A stretch of DNA of 39,372 nt from Clostridiaceae bacterium (lineage in GTDB: Bacteria > Bacillota > Clostridia > Oscillospirales > Acutalibacteraceae), in contig JAEDEQ010000008.1 of the NCBI GenBank assembly GCA_016293225.1, positions 1 to 39,372 of the forward strand, read 5' to 3'. This document shows, piece by piece, positions 1-8,452 of the stretch (position 1 is the stretch's first letter; each line of letters opens with the position of its first letter). The notes under the pieces were generated by a model. That model was not told where the DNA came from. It ran no database searches and was given only the letters and a program-made list of their open reading frames with translations. The position numbers and the translations under genes were made by a program.

Positions 1-60
1 GACAAAAGTAACCCCCAGCGGAGCGGACGGACAAAAACCGTTTGCACAACCGGGGACTTT

Positions 61-100
61 AGATAATAGATAATGGATAAGAGATAATAGATAATAGATA
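61..100. repeat. GATAATA-type short tandem repeat, copy 1
   Basis: A 40-base AT-rich tract built from imperfect repeats of AGATAAT/GATAATA. A near-identical 40-base tract lies at 5361-5400 inside the same operon. It has stops in several frames and precedes the operon promoter at 249-277. The rest of 1-248 shows nothing I can assign. Function unknown. Confidence 0.7.
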
Positions 101-248
101 TTTCGCGCGCCCGAGGGGTGCTTTTTGCTGTGCAGATATTCCGCGCAACAGGAAACCGTTTTTTCAACACTCAATCCGATACATATAACTACTTTCTGTC
201 GAATAACCGTAAAAAAGGAAAAAGTATCCAAAATTAACAAACTTTATT

Positions 249-277
249 TTGACTTCTCCTGCAATTTAGTGTATGAT
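249..277 (+). promoter_or_regulatory. Sigma-A promoter of the five-gene FAD/kinase operon
   Basis: TTGACT (249-254), a 17-base spacer and TATGAT (272-277) give a near-consensus vegetative promoter. It predicts a transcript start near 284 and so supports the start at 332 rather than an upstream in-frame codon. Confidence 0.7.
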
Positions 278-331
278 TACTATATAGGCGTGCTTCTGCC
301 TTGTTATTATAACTATTGCGGGGTCTTTATA

Positions 332-2047
332 ATGAATGAAAGATTGCTAAGAAGAAAGCTGAATGAACGCTATGGAGGAAAAATTCAGTTTACCGATAAA
401 AACCGTATGCGCGTCATGACCGGCGAATGGAACACATGGGACGGTATTGTTGAGGCGTGCCAGATGGCCGTTACCGGCAAAAAGGACGTCCACGTTGTCA
501 ATAATATCAGATTTACCGGCGCAAAGATTCCCGAAATGCGCCTGCCCTCGCTTTCGGATAACGCCCTTGACGGCAAGACGCCGGACGTACTCATCATAGG
601 CGGCGGAATTTCGGGCGTTTCAATTGCACGCGAGCTTTCCAAATGGAAGCTTGATATCCTTCTTGTTGAAAAGGAGTGCGACCTGGCTCTCGGCGCCTCC
701 GGCCGTAACGACGGAGAAGTTCACCCCGGAGTTGACCTTTCAAAGGGCAGTCTGAAGCAGCATTATGTTCTTTGGGGTAATAAGGTCTACGGCGATGTCT
801 GCCGCGATCTCGGCGTTCCTTTTTCGCGCTGCGGCCAGTATGTCGGCTTTACCAAAAAAGAGCTAAAACCCTTTGTTGAAGCTTATGCCGCAAAGCGAAG
901 GCTTGTTGACGGAGTTGTGGACACGAAAGTTATTTCAAAAGAGGAGCTTTTTTCAGCGGAACCGAACCTGAACAAAGACTTTGAATTTGCGCTTTATAAC
1001 CCGTCCGCAGGTTGTGTCTGCCCGTATTCGCTCACGATAGCCTATGCCGAAAACGCAGTTCAGAACGGTGCAAAAATCAGCTTGAATACGGCTGTTGTTT
1101 CAATGGAAACCAAGAACGGAGAAATTATTTCCGTAAAAACCAACAGAGGAACTGTCTATCCGAAAATCGTTATCAATGCCGCAGGTGTCTTTGCCGATGA
1201 TGTTGCCGAAATGGCAGGCGACCGCTTTTACTCTATCCATCCGAGGCGCGGCACAAACAGTATTCTTGACACCAAGGCCGGCGCATTCATTCATTCGGTT
1301 GTGACGATTAAAACGCTGCAAAAAAGCGCGGGTCACACAAAAGGCGGCGGAATTCTCCACACCGTTCACCACAATCTCCTTGTCGGACCCGACGCGGTTG
1401 AAACCTTTGAAAAGGAGAACACCGCAACGAACCCGGAAAGCATTACCAATGTTTTCAACAAGCAGCAGGGCGCAACCGAAAAGCTCAGGCGTTCGGATAT
1501 AATAACCTACTTTACCGGTGTTCGTGCTCCATCGTTTGAGGAGGATTTTATTATTGAACGAGGACGCGAAACCCATAACCTAATTCATTGCGCGGCAATT
1601 CAGTCTCCGGGACTCACAACTGCGCCCGTTGTTGCGCTGGACATTGAAAAATTGACTCTGCAGGCTCTTTACTGCTACGGCATAAAGCCCGAACGCAACA
1701 ACAGCTTCAATCCGCACAGGAACCCGATTCCGCACCTGCGCGACATGAGCGTAAAGGAAAGAGCCGCGCTTATCAAAAAGAATCCCGATTACGGCGAGAT
1801 TGTCTGCCGCTGCGAGGAAATCAGCCGCGGCGAAATTCTGGACGCACTGCGTTCACCGATTTGCGTTCCGACCGTTGACGGAGTGAAAAAGCGTGTCCGT
1901 GCCGGAATGGGCAGGTGTCAGGGCGGCTTCTGCTCTCCGGTTGTTATGAAAATCATTGCCGAATTTTTGGGTGTTCCTCTTTCCGAGGTACGCAAAAGCA
2001 ACAGCGAATCCGTAATTGTATTCGGTGAAACAAAGGAGGGCAAGTGA
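332..2047 (+). CDS. GlpA-like FAD-dependent dehydrogenase with C-terminal BFD-like [2Fe-2S] domain
   Basis: 571 aa. After an N-terminal segment of about 75 residues comes a Rossmann FAD site (IIGGGISG). ASGRNDGEVHPG follows, matching the flavin-binding region of the GlpA/DAO family. The last ~90 residues carry CRC and GRCQGGFC, the four-cysteine pattern of BFD-like [2Fe-2S] domains found at the C-terminus of GlpA-type anaerobic glycerol-3-phosphate dehydrogenases. The N-terminal stretch (TGEWNTWDGIVEA to VVNNI) resembles a BON fold, which is an inference. The likely reaction is oxidation of sn-glycerol-3-phosphate or a related glycerol-phosphate, with electrons passed to the next gene product one base downstream. 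The ATG at 332 was chosen because the promoter lies at 249-277; the reading frame stays open upstream to 125. The exact substrate is uncertain. Confidence 0.8.
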   Translation: MNERLLRRKLNERYGGKIQFTDKNRMRVMTGEWNTWDGIVEACQMAVTGKKDVHVVNNIRFTGAKIPEMRLPSLSDNALDGKTPDVLIIGGGISGVSIARELSKWKLDILLVEKECDLALGASGRNDGEVHPGVDLSKGSLKQHYVLWGNKVYGDVCRDLGVPFSRCGQYVGFTKKELKPFVEAYAAKRRLVDGVVDTKVISKEELFSAEPNLNKDFEFALYNPSAGCVCPYSLTIAYAENAVQNGAKISLNTAVVSMETKNGEIISVKTNRGTVYPKIVINAAGVFADDVAEMAGDRFYSIHPRRGTNSILDTKAGAFIHSVVTIKTLQKSAGHTKGGGILHTVHHNLLVGPDAVETFEKENTATNPESITNVFNKQQGATEKLRRSDIITYFTGVRAPSFEEDFIIERGRETHNLIHCAAIQSPGLTTAPVVALDIEKLTLQALYCYGIKPERNNSFNPHRNPIPHLRDMSVKERAALIKKNPDYGEIVCRCEEISRGEILDALRSPICVPTVDGVKKRVRAGMGRCQGGFCSPVVMKIIAEFLGVPLSEVRKSNSESVIVFGETKEGK

Positions 2048-2048
2048 G

Positions 2049-3308
2049 ATGAAAACTCTTTATGATGTTGTTATCATCGGCGCGGGCCCGGCAGGACTTG
2101 CAGCTGCAGTGAGATGCGACGAAAAGGGAAAAAGCGTTCTCCTTGTTGAACGCGAGGCAAGGCTCGGCGGAATACTCAAGCAGTGTATTCACGACGGTTT
2201 CGGTCTTATCCGCTTTTCGGAAAAGCTTTCGGGCCCGGAATACGCCGAAAGATATATTGATATGCTGAAAGAGACAAAGTGCGACGTTACAACGCTGACC
2301 TTTGTCACTGATATTGAAAAAAAGGACGAGCTTTTTACTCTTACGCTTGTGAGCCGCGAGGGCGTTTTCACTGTTCAGTCAAAAACGCTCATTCTTGCAA
2401 CGGGCTGCCGCGAAAGAACCGCAAAGCAGGTCAATATCCACGGAACAAGACCGGCGGGCGTTTTCACTGCCGGAACGGCGCAGAACCTTACGAATCTTCT
2501 CGGTCAGCTGCCGACGAAGAAATGCGTCATTTTAGGTTCGGGCGATATCGGCCTTATTATGGCGCGCAGACTTACCCTTGAAGGTGCAAAGGTTCTCGGA
2601 GTTTATGAGGCAAAGAGCACTCCCTCCGGGCTTACCCGGAATATTCATCAGTGCCTTCACGATTACAACATTCCGCTCTATCTCTCCCATACGGTGACAA
2701 GGGTTTTCGGCGAGGACAGACTTACCGGCGTTGAAATTTCAAAGGTTGATGAAAAAATGCGCCCGATTAAGGGTACGGAAAGCTTTGTTGAATGTGACGG
2801 TCTCATCCTCTCTGTAGGTCTTATTCCGGAAAACGAGCTTGCCGAACGTCTCTCGGTTGAAATTGACCCGAAGACAAAGGGCCCCGTTTGCGACCAGAGC
2901 CTGATGACAAGCGTTCCCGGCGTATTCAGCTGCGGCAACGCGCTCCATGTCAACGACCTTGTTGACTACGTTTCCGAAAGTGCCGTAACCGCTGCGGACG
3001 GAGCCTGCGCCTATGAGGGCGTAGCCGAAAAGCTTGCCGCGGTTGCTCCCGATGAGAACATTGCATACATTGTTCCGCAGAAGATTGACCTTTCAAAGGA
3101 TATGAAAGAGGTCTGCTTCTATTTCAGAAGCAGAGACGTTCTTGATAAATGCAAGCTCACCTTTGCGGCAAACGGAAAAACTATTAAAGAAAAAAAGTAT
3201 CCGTTCCTGCGTCCGCCGGAAATGGAACGGCTTGTGCTCGACCTTTCCGAAGCGGGGCTTAAAGCTTCGGATAAGCTAACGGTAACACTGGAGGGCGAGA
3301 AAAAATGA
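2049..3308 (+). CDS. GlpB/HcnB-like FAD/NAD(P)-dependent oxidoreductase
   Basis: 419 aa of the pyridine-nucleotide disulfide oxidoreductase class. The N-terminal FAD site is VVIIGAGPAGLAAAV and a second dinucleotide fold lies mid-protein (CVILGSGDIGLIMARR). ATGCRER and the C-terminal VFSCGNALHVND block are the usual FAD-contact motifs. Proteins of this kind act as the electron-transferring partner of GlpA-like, opine or proline dehydrogenase subunits. Here it starts directly after the stop of the GlpA-like gene, with the ribosome site AAAGGAGG (2034-2041) inside that gene, and its end overlaps the DUF1667 gene by four bases, so the three should be translated together. The last ~75 residues are outside the core fold. 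Electron acceptor not determinable from sequence. Confidence 0.8.
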   Translation: MKTLYDVVIIGAGPAGLAAAVRCDEKGKSVLLVEREARLGGILKQCIHDGFGLIRFSEKLSGPEYAERYIDMLKETKCDVTTLTFVTDIEKKDELFTLTLVSREGVFTVQSKTLILATGCRERTAKQVNIHGTRPAGVFTAGTAQNLTNLLGQLPTKKCVILGSGDIGLIMARRLTLEGAKVLGVYEAKSTPSGLTRNIHQCLHDYNIPLYLSHTVTRVFGEDRLTGVEISKVDEKMRPIKGTESFVECDGLILSVGLIPENELAERLSVEIDPKTKGPVCDQSLMTSVPGVFSCGNALHVNDLVDYVSESAVTAADGACAYEGVAEKLAAVAPDENIAYIVPQKIDLSKDMKEVCFYFRSRDVLDKCKLTFAANGKTIKEKKYPFLRPPEMERLVLDLSEAGLKASDKLTVTLEGEKK

Positions 3309-3751
3309 AAAAGTTAGTCTGCATCGTTTGTCCGAACAGTTGCGAGCTTGAAATTACGCAAAACGAAAATGGAATTTCCGTTTCCGGAAACAAGTGCAAA
3401 AGGGGAATCACCTTTGCAACGGACGAAATGACCGCGCCGAAGCGCACCATCTCCTCCGTTGTGAAGACCGCGTTTGACGCTGTGCCCGTTCTTCCGGTCA
3501 GGGTTTCCGCAGAAATTCCGAAAGAAAGAATCTTTGACGTGATGAACGAGATAAATCACGTTACGGTGAAAAAAAGGCTCAAAAGGGGAGACGTCGTTAT
3601 CAAAAACGTTCTCTCGCTCGGCGTTGACGTTATTGCAACAAGCGGCGTTCTGAGCGAGTTGCCCGAAGAAGAAAAGCAAGCCAAAAAGCCCCGGGCAAAA
3701 AAAGCTGCTCAAGCAAAAAAGGCTGCCCCGGCGGGGAAAGCGAAGAAATAA
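3305..3751 (+). CDS. DUF1667 protein with lysine/alanine-rich tail
   Basis: 148 aa. Residues 1-118 match the DUF1667 family, with N-terminal cysteines CIVCPNSC and a later GNKCKRG, likely to bind metal or an Fe-S cluster. Family members usually sit next to GlpA/GlpB-like subunits in anaerobes and are assumed to be a third subunit, a possible functional counterpart of the Fe-S protein GlpC. Its ATG overlaps the preceding stop (ATGA), which indicates coupling. After about residue 120 the protein becomes a low-complexity tail rich in Lys, Ala and Pro (KKPRAKKAAQAKKAA), resembling histone-H1-like tails. That tail is not part of the domain and its role is unknown. Confidence 0.8.
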   Translation: MKKLVCIVCPNSCELEITQNENGISVSGNKCKRGITFATDEMTAPKRTISSVVKTAFDAVPVLPVRVSAEIPKERIFDVMNEINHVTVKKRLKRGDVVIKNVLSLGVDVIATSGVLSELPEEEKQAKKPRAKKAAQAKKAAPAGKAKK

Positions 3752-3784
3752 AAATATTTATTTGGAGAAAAGGAGAAAACAGCA

Positions 3785-5338
3785 ATGTCAGATAAGCTTG
3801 TCCTGACCTTTGACGTCGGCACGCAGAGTGCGCGCGCAATGCTTGTGGGCAAAAAAGGTCAACTTGAAGACGTTTGTCAGTATAATTACGAAACGCCGTA
3901 TCTTTCAAAAAGCCCCGGCCACGCCGAGCAGTACCCGGATTTTTATTTTGACGCAATCTGCCGCGTTTCAAAGGAGCTTTGCGCAAGGAACGAAGAAAAG
4001 CTGAAAAGCGTAATAGCGGTCACCCTCACCGTAATCCGCGACACGGTTCTCTGCCTTGACGAAAACAACAACGCTCTGCGCGATATCATCGTGTGGCTTG
4101 ACGAGCGGCAGGCCAAAGAGGACGAAAAATTCGGACCGCTGAAAAAGATTATGTTCAAGCTCGTCAAAATGGAGGATACCGTTAAGGATCAGACAAAAAA
4201 CTCCGTCTGCAACTGGATTATGGAAAACGAGCCGGATATTTGGAAAAAAACCGCAAAGTATGTTATGCTGCCGACCTATCTCAATTATAAGCTGACAGGT
4301 CGCCTTTGCGATTCTGCTGCCAACATGGTCGGTCATGTTCCGTTCGATTATAAAAACCGTCGCTGGATGAGCAAGAACAATCTCACCCGTTGCGTGTGCA
4401 ATGTTCCCGAAGAAAAGCTCTGCGAGCTTGTTCCCTCGGGCGAGACAATCGGAACAATAAGCAGGCAGATAAGCGAAATAACCGGAATACCCGAGGGCTT
4501 GCCGCTGATTGCAACCGGCTCTGACAAGGGTTGCGAAACGCTCGGGCTTTCCGTTCTCAAGGACAATCAGGCTGCCGTTTCGTTCGGAACTTCCGCAACC
4601 GTTCAGATGATGGTTAAGGATTACTTTGAACCGCAAAAGTTCCTGCCTGCATATCCTGCCGTTCCCAACGATATGTATAACCCGGAATTTCAGATTTACC
4701 GTGGCTATTGGATGGTTTCCTGGTTCGTCAAGGAGTTTGCGGACGAGGAAAAGAGAGAGGCAAAGGAAAAGGGATGGTCGGTTGAACGGGTTCTTGATTC
4801 CCATCTCAATGATGTTCCGCCGGGTTGCGACGGACTTGTTCTGCAGCCGTATTGGCGTGCAGGAATGGCGAATCCGCTTGCAAAGGGCGCAATGATCGGC
4901 TTTTCAGATGCACACACAAAACGCCATTTTTATCGGGCAATAATTGAGGGTATAGACTTTGCGCTTCTGGACGGAATGAAGACAATGGAAAAGCAGTCCG
5001 GAAAAAAGATTACGGAAATTTTCGTTGGCGGAGGCGGCTCAAAGAGTCCAGCCGTCTGCCAGATACTTTCGGATGTTACCGGTCTTCCCGTCAAGTGTAT
5101 TCAGACCCACGAGGCCTGCGGTCTCGGCTCGTCAATGGTTGCCTTTGTTGCAAAGGGCGAGTTCAAAGATTATGAAGAAGCAACAAAAAGCATGGTTCAG
5201 ATAAGGCACACCTATGAGCCTGACATGAAAACCCATGAGCTTTATATGAAAATATATCAGAATGTTTATTCAAAAATGTATAAGCGCCTTGAGCCGCTTT
5301 ATAAAAGACTCAGAAAAAAGGTTTTGCCGAAAGTGTAA
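3785..5338 (+). CDS. FGGY-family carbohydrate/polyol kinase
   Basis: 517 aa, the normal length for glycerol, xylulose or gluconate kinases. The N-terminal phosphate-1 motif is LTFDVGTQSARAML. The catalytic Asp lies in ATGSDKGCETLG near residue 240, and the adenosine-binding motif is FVGGGGSKSP near 420. The enzyme phosphorylates a sugar or polyol hydroxyl with ATP. I cannot set the substrate; it lacks the close match to glycerol kinase that would allow the name glpK. It has a clear ribosome site (AAAGGAG) 33 bases after the DUF1667 gene and precedes an AGPS-like oxidase, so the substrate may be glycerol or a glycerol derivative. The C-terminus is basic (YKRLEPLYKRLRKK). Confidence 0.85.
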   Translation: MSDKLVLTFDVGTQSARAMLVGKKGQLEDVCQYNYETPYLSKSPGHAEQYPDFYFDAICRVSKELCARNEEKLKSVIAVTLTVIRDTVLCLDENNNALRDIIVWLDERQAKEDEKFGPLKKIMFKLVKMEDTVKDQTKNSVCNWIMENEPDIWKKTAKYVMLPTYLNYKLTGRLCDSAANMVGHVPFDYKNRRWMSKNNLTRCVCNVPEEKLCELVPSGETIGTISRQISEITGIPEGLPLIATGSDKGCETLGLSVLKDNQAAVSFGTSATVQMMVKDYFEPQKFLPAYPAVPNDMYNPEFQIYRGYWMVSWFVKEFADEEKREAKEKGWSVERVLDSHLNDVPPGCDGLVLQPYWRAGMANPLAKGAMIGFSDAHTKRHFYRAIIEGIDFALLDGMKTMEKQSGKKITEIFVGGGGSKSPAVCQILSDVTGLPVKCIQTHEACGLGSSMVAFVAKGEFKDYEEATKSMVQIRHTYEPDMKTHELYMKIYQNVYSKMYKRLEPLYKRLRKKVLPKV

Positions 5339-5360
5339 ACAGCCGGTCTGTGCTTTAGTA

Positions 5361-5400
5361 AGATAATAGATAAGAGATAATAAATAATAGATAATAGATA
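5361..5400. repeat. GATAATA-type short tandem repeat, copy 2
   Basis: A 40-base tract of AGATAAT/GATAATA units almost identical to 61-100 in sequence and length. It sits in the 83-base gap between the kinase and the AGPS-like oxidase, directly before the latter's ribosome site (AAGGAGG at 5405-5411). Confidence 0.7.
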
Positions 5401-5421
5401 CTTCAAGGAGGATAAGACACT

Positions 5422-7164
5422 ATGAGTACCAAACCGTATAAGGGCTTTGAACCGAAATGGGTAAAGGAGGCCGCACCGAAGGACAGCTACCGTTCAATTT
5501 TCCGCTGGGGAGACCCGAATTTTGTAAAGTATCCTAAGGAGAGCCTTTACAAAATGATGAAAGATAAGTTCATTATGACCGATGACGATTTCAAACAGTA
5601 CCCCATCGACATCGGCTGGGAGACCGTTGAGCTTAAGCAAAAGAGCAATATGGACGAAAAGCACATCAGATTCTTCCGTGAAACAGTCGGCGACGCCTAT
5701 GTTTCAACAGCGGACTATAACCGCCTTTCCGTTGCATACGGCAAAACTGCCTATGACCTTCTGCGTATGCGTGAGGGCAGGATTGACTCGCTTCCGGATG
5801 TTGTCATTTATCCGGACACAACGGAGCAGATTGAAAAAATTGTTGCCTACTGCACGGAAAACGACATTCCGCTTTATGTTTACGGCGGCGGCTCTTCGGT
5901 AACAAGGGGCGTTGAGCCGATTAAAGGCGGCGTTTCGCTCGATATGAGAATGCGCTTCAACAAGGTTATACGCTTCAACGAAACTGACCAGACAATAACG
6001 GTTCAGGCCGGTATGTCCGGTCCGAAGCTTGAGGAAACGCTCAACAACGCTGTTGCAAACTTCGGCGCAAAGCGCGCCTATACCTGCGGTCATTTTCCGC
6101 AGTCGTTTGAATATTCAAGCGTCGGCGGCTGGACAGTCACAAGGGGCGCAGGTCAGAACAGCACCTATTACGGCTGCATTACCGACATTGTCCTTTCGCA
6201 GAAATACGCAACTCCTATCGGAAACTTCCAGACCAGTCACTATTCGAGAGAAGCAACCGGACCGAACCTTAATCAAATCATGATGGGCTCTGAGGGCACC
6301 TTCGGCGTACTTACTGAAGTAACTTTGCGCATATTCAGATATATGCCCGAGAACAGAAAGCGCTTTTCATACATCTTCAGAGACTGGAAAACCGCCATGG
6401 ACGCCGGCAGAGAGATGATGCAGTGTGAATGCGGCTTTTCCTCTGTTTTCCGCCTTTCCGACCCGGAGGAGACAAACCTGATGCTCCGCCTTTATAACGT
6501 TGACGAAACTCCGCTTTGGAAGCTGCTTGACGTAACCGGCTTTAAGGATATGGAGCGCTGCCTTTTCCTCGGCTTTACCGACGGTGAAAAGGGATATTCG
6601 GCAAATGTTGCGAAGAATATCCGCCGTATCGCAAAGAAATACGGCGCAATGAGCCTCACCTCCTTTGTCTGCAAAAGCTGGGAAAAGGGACGCTTTAACG
6701 ACCCGTATCTCAGAGATACGCTCATGGACTTCGGCATTACTACGGACACGCTTGAATGTACTGTCAACTGGTCGAACATGGCGCAGGTTCACGCTGACGT
6801 CCGCAAGGTCTGCAAGGCTTTGCCGAACACTATTGTCACAACTCATATGTCGCACTGCTATCCGCAGGGCGCAAACCTTTACTTCATCTTCCTTACTAAG
6901 ATGTCCTCATCGGAGGAGTTCAAGGCTTACCACACAAGCATTCTTGACGCCATTCAGAAATCCGGCGCGGCAATCAGCCATCACCACGGAATCGGAAAGA
7001 TGTTTGCTCCGTGGCTTGAGGGCAGTCTCGGCAGAACGGAATTCGGCGTATTCAAAGCTCTCAAGAATTATTTCGACCCGAAGTACAACATGAATCCGGG
7101 CGGAACAATCGGTCTTGACCTTAAAGAGGAAGAAAAGCGTTTTATGCGCGATGATATTAAATAA
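5422..7164 (+). CDS. Alkyldihydroxyacetonephosphate-synthase-like FAD-binding oxidase
   Basis: 580 aa of the vanillyl-alcohol-oxidase/PCMH flavoprotein family. The FAD-binding half has YVYGGGSSVTRG near residue 155 and MGSEGTFGVLTEVTLR near 290. The C-terminal half holds ISHHHGIGKMFAPWLEGSLG near 520, the histidine-rich active-site segment typical of alkylglycerone-phosphate synthase (AGPS), followed by FDPKYNMNPGG. AGPS exchanges the acyl chain of acyl-dihydroxyacetone phosphate for a fatty alcohol and so makes the ether bond of ether lipids. Bacterial relatives are mostly uncharacterised, and simple oxidation of a hydroxy acid is an alternative. It is the last gene of the operon and is followed by a terminator. 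Confidence 0.8.
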   Translation: MSTKPYKGFEPKWVKEAAPKDSYRSIFRWGDPNFVKYPKESLYKMMKDKFIMTDDDFKQYPIDIGWETVELKQKSNMDEKHIRFFRETVGDAYVSTADYNRLSVAYGKTAYDLLRMREGRIDSLPDVVIYPDTTEQIEKIVAYCTENDIPLYVYGGGSSVTRGVEPIKGGVSLDMRMRFNKVIRFNETDQTITVQAGMSGPKLEETLNNAVANFGAKRAYTCGHFPQSFEYSSVGGWTVTRGAGQNSTYYGCITDIVLSQKYATPIGNFQTSHYSREATGPNLNQIMMGSEGTFGVLTEVTLRIFRYMPENRKRFSYIFRDWKTAMDAGREMMQCECGFSSVFRLSDPEETNLMLRLYNVDETPLWKLLDVTGFKDMERCLFLGFTDGEKGYSANVAKNIRRIAKKYGAMSLTSFVCKSWEKGRFNDPYLRDTLMDFGITTDTLECTVNWSNMAQVHADVRKVCKALPNTIVTTHMSHCYPQGANLYFIFLTKMSSSEEFKAYHTSILDAIQKSGAAISHHHGIGKMFAPWLEGSLGRTEFGVFKALKNYFDPKYNMNPGGTIGLDLKEEEKRFMRDDIK

Positions 7165-7179
7165 CAGTGAAAATCAAAG

Positions 7180-7217
7180 GCGGCTCACAAGGGTGTTTCC
7201 CCGGTGAGCCGCTTTTT
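7180..7217 (+). terminator. Rho-independent terminator of the FAD/kinase operon
   Basis: GCGGCTCAC (7180-7188) pairs with GTGAGCCGC (7204-7212), followed by TTTTT. On the other strand the stem is followed by TTTGATTTT, so it may also end the convergent spoIIR transcript. Confidence 0.85.
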
Positions 7218-7225
7218 CGGTGTGG

Positions 7226-7840
7226 TTATTGTTTTTTGCGCAATTGCTCAATCTTTTCAATGAGCCAGAAGCGTATCTCATACTTCGGCTTGCTTTCCAC
7301 CAGCGCCAGTCCGCCGTCGGAAAGGACGTCGGAAAGCTCCTGCTTTTTTTCCGCGGCAGGAAGGCAAAGCGGCGGAAACATTACGCACCACCAGTTTTTG
7401 CCCTTGCCCTCGCCGATTACAACGCGAAGCGCATCGTATTCCCCGGCAGGCAGGGTAAAGTTTTCGTATGTTCTTGTCGGGAAGCTGCTTTTTCCAACGG
7501 AGACGCAGACATTATAGTTCTTTCCGTTTTCGCGGATTGTTTTTTCTGCGGTCTGCAAAAAGCTTTGAAGGTTTTTGCAGGCCGCTTTTTCTGCGCTTTC
7601 CTTTGTTGAACCGGAGGAAAAGACCTCCTTGCCCCGGAGCAGCAGCGCGTCTCTGACCTTGAGCTTCAGCTGCTGGTCTTCTGATGAATCGGAGTTTGCA
7701 ATAACATGAAGCCGGAAAACATTGCTGCGGACAGTTTTGCAGTCGTTTTCAAAGGATGAAAGACTTCCGGAAAAGATTATTGTAAGCACCATTGCTGCAA
7801 AGCAGGAAATTTCAAGTATCAGAGCTTTGTTGTTTTTCAT
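7226..7840 (-). CDS. spoIIR: Stage II sporulation protein R (SpoIIR)
   Basis: 204 aa. An N-terminal hydrophobic signal/anchor (residues 8-26) is followed by the family signature FRLHVIANSDSSEDQQLKLKVRDALL. SpoIIR is the signal made in the forespore and exported to trigger SpoIIGA to process pro-sigma-E in the mother cell. The C-terminal part (YDALRVVIGEGKGKNWWCVMFPPLC) is the conserved region of the family. Its gene follows a CmpB-type membrane protein by 39 bases on the same strand. No sigma-F promoter was recognised. Good evidence of a spore-forming lineage. Confidence 0.92.
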   Translation of the reverse strand: MKNNKALILEISCFAAMVLTIIFSGSLSSFENDCKTVRSNVFRLHVIANSDSSEDQQLKLKVRDALLLRGKEVFSSGSTKESAEKAACKNLQSFLQTAEKTIRENGKNYNVCVSVGKSSFPTRTYENFTLPAGEYDALRVVIGEGKGKNWWCVMFPPLCLPAAEKKQELSDVLSDGGLALVESKPKYEIRFWLIEKIEQLRKKQ

Positions 7841-7879
7841 TTCTATGTACCTCGCCGTATGATTGCCGCCCTTGGCGGC

Positions 7880-8305
7880 TCACTCAAAGTCTTGGTTAAG
7901 CTTCAGCTTTTTATTCAACTGCCAGTATAAAAAAATGCAGAGATAAACGGCGAAGATTGAAAGCAAAAACCAACAGAAGCTGAAGCGCGGGCAAACTTGT
8001 CCGAGAATATTTCCCGGCATAGATGAATAATCCCAAACGTTCAACTTAAAAATAAGGTTGGCAACAACGCCGACAACGAATTCGGCGGTGGTGATAACAA
8101 GGCAGCCGATGAGTCCGCGCAGAACGAACGAGCGTGTGCGCAAGGAAAGGTTAATGAAGTAAAGCATACTGAAAACAGCGCCGCCGGTGAGGAACATTGT
8201 CCAATGCGTGTGGCGGCGGAAGATTATTTCGATAAGGCAATACATTATGCTCCCGATGCAGAAAATGATTGTGTATTCAATTATCCTTCTTTTATATAAG
8301 CTCAT
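7880..8305 (-). CDS. CmpB-type membrane protein (putative ABC-transporter type IV family)
   Basis: 141 aa, with about four hydrophobic segments (residues 10-30, 38-55, 65-88, 108-130). The pattern YCLIEIIFRRHTHW, then LIFKLNVWDYSSMPGNILGQVCPRFSFCWF, matches the PF06541 (ABC_trans_CmpB) family of Firmicutes membrane proteins. The functional name is historical; the role is unknown. It is probably cotranscribed with spoIIR downstream. The ribosome site is GGGTGA, 7 bases before the start. Confidence 0.7.
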   Translation of the reverse strand: MSLYKRRIIEYTIIFCIGSIMYCLIEIIFRRHTHWTMFLTGGAVFSMLYFINLSLRTRSFVLRGLIGCLVITTAEFVVGVVANLIFKLNVWDYSSMPGNILGQVCPRFSFCWFLLSIFAVYLCIFLYWQLNKKLKLNQDFE

Positions 8306-8452
8306 CTTTTTTCACCCGAAATTATTGTTGAAAAAAACCTGATGATTATTAAAGGATAATGTTGCAAAAAACGGGAAAGAAATTATTATGCCGCCAAAAA
8401 CGGCGCATTTGAATTTATAGCCGGTATAAAGCCAAAAGTTTTGTCGTAAGTA

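Noticed and set aside
61..100. GATAATA tract as a CRISPR array
   Set aside because: Units are 7-10 bases with no spacers, and no cas genes are present.
125..331. In-frame N-terminal extension of the GlpA-like gene
   Set aside because: The promoter at 249-277 lies inside the extension, which is Cys/Tyr-rich and unlike any domain.
3968..4804. A 278-codon open frame on the minus strand opposite the FGGY kinase
   Set aside because: It is fully antisense to a kinase with all catalytic motifs, has no ribosome site and reads as a low-information translation. Long opposite-strand frames occur throughout this window.
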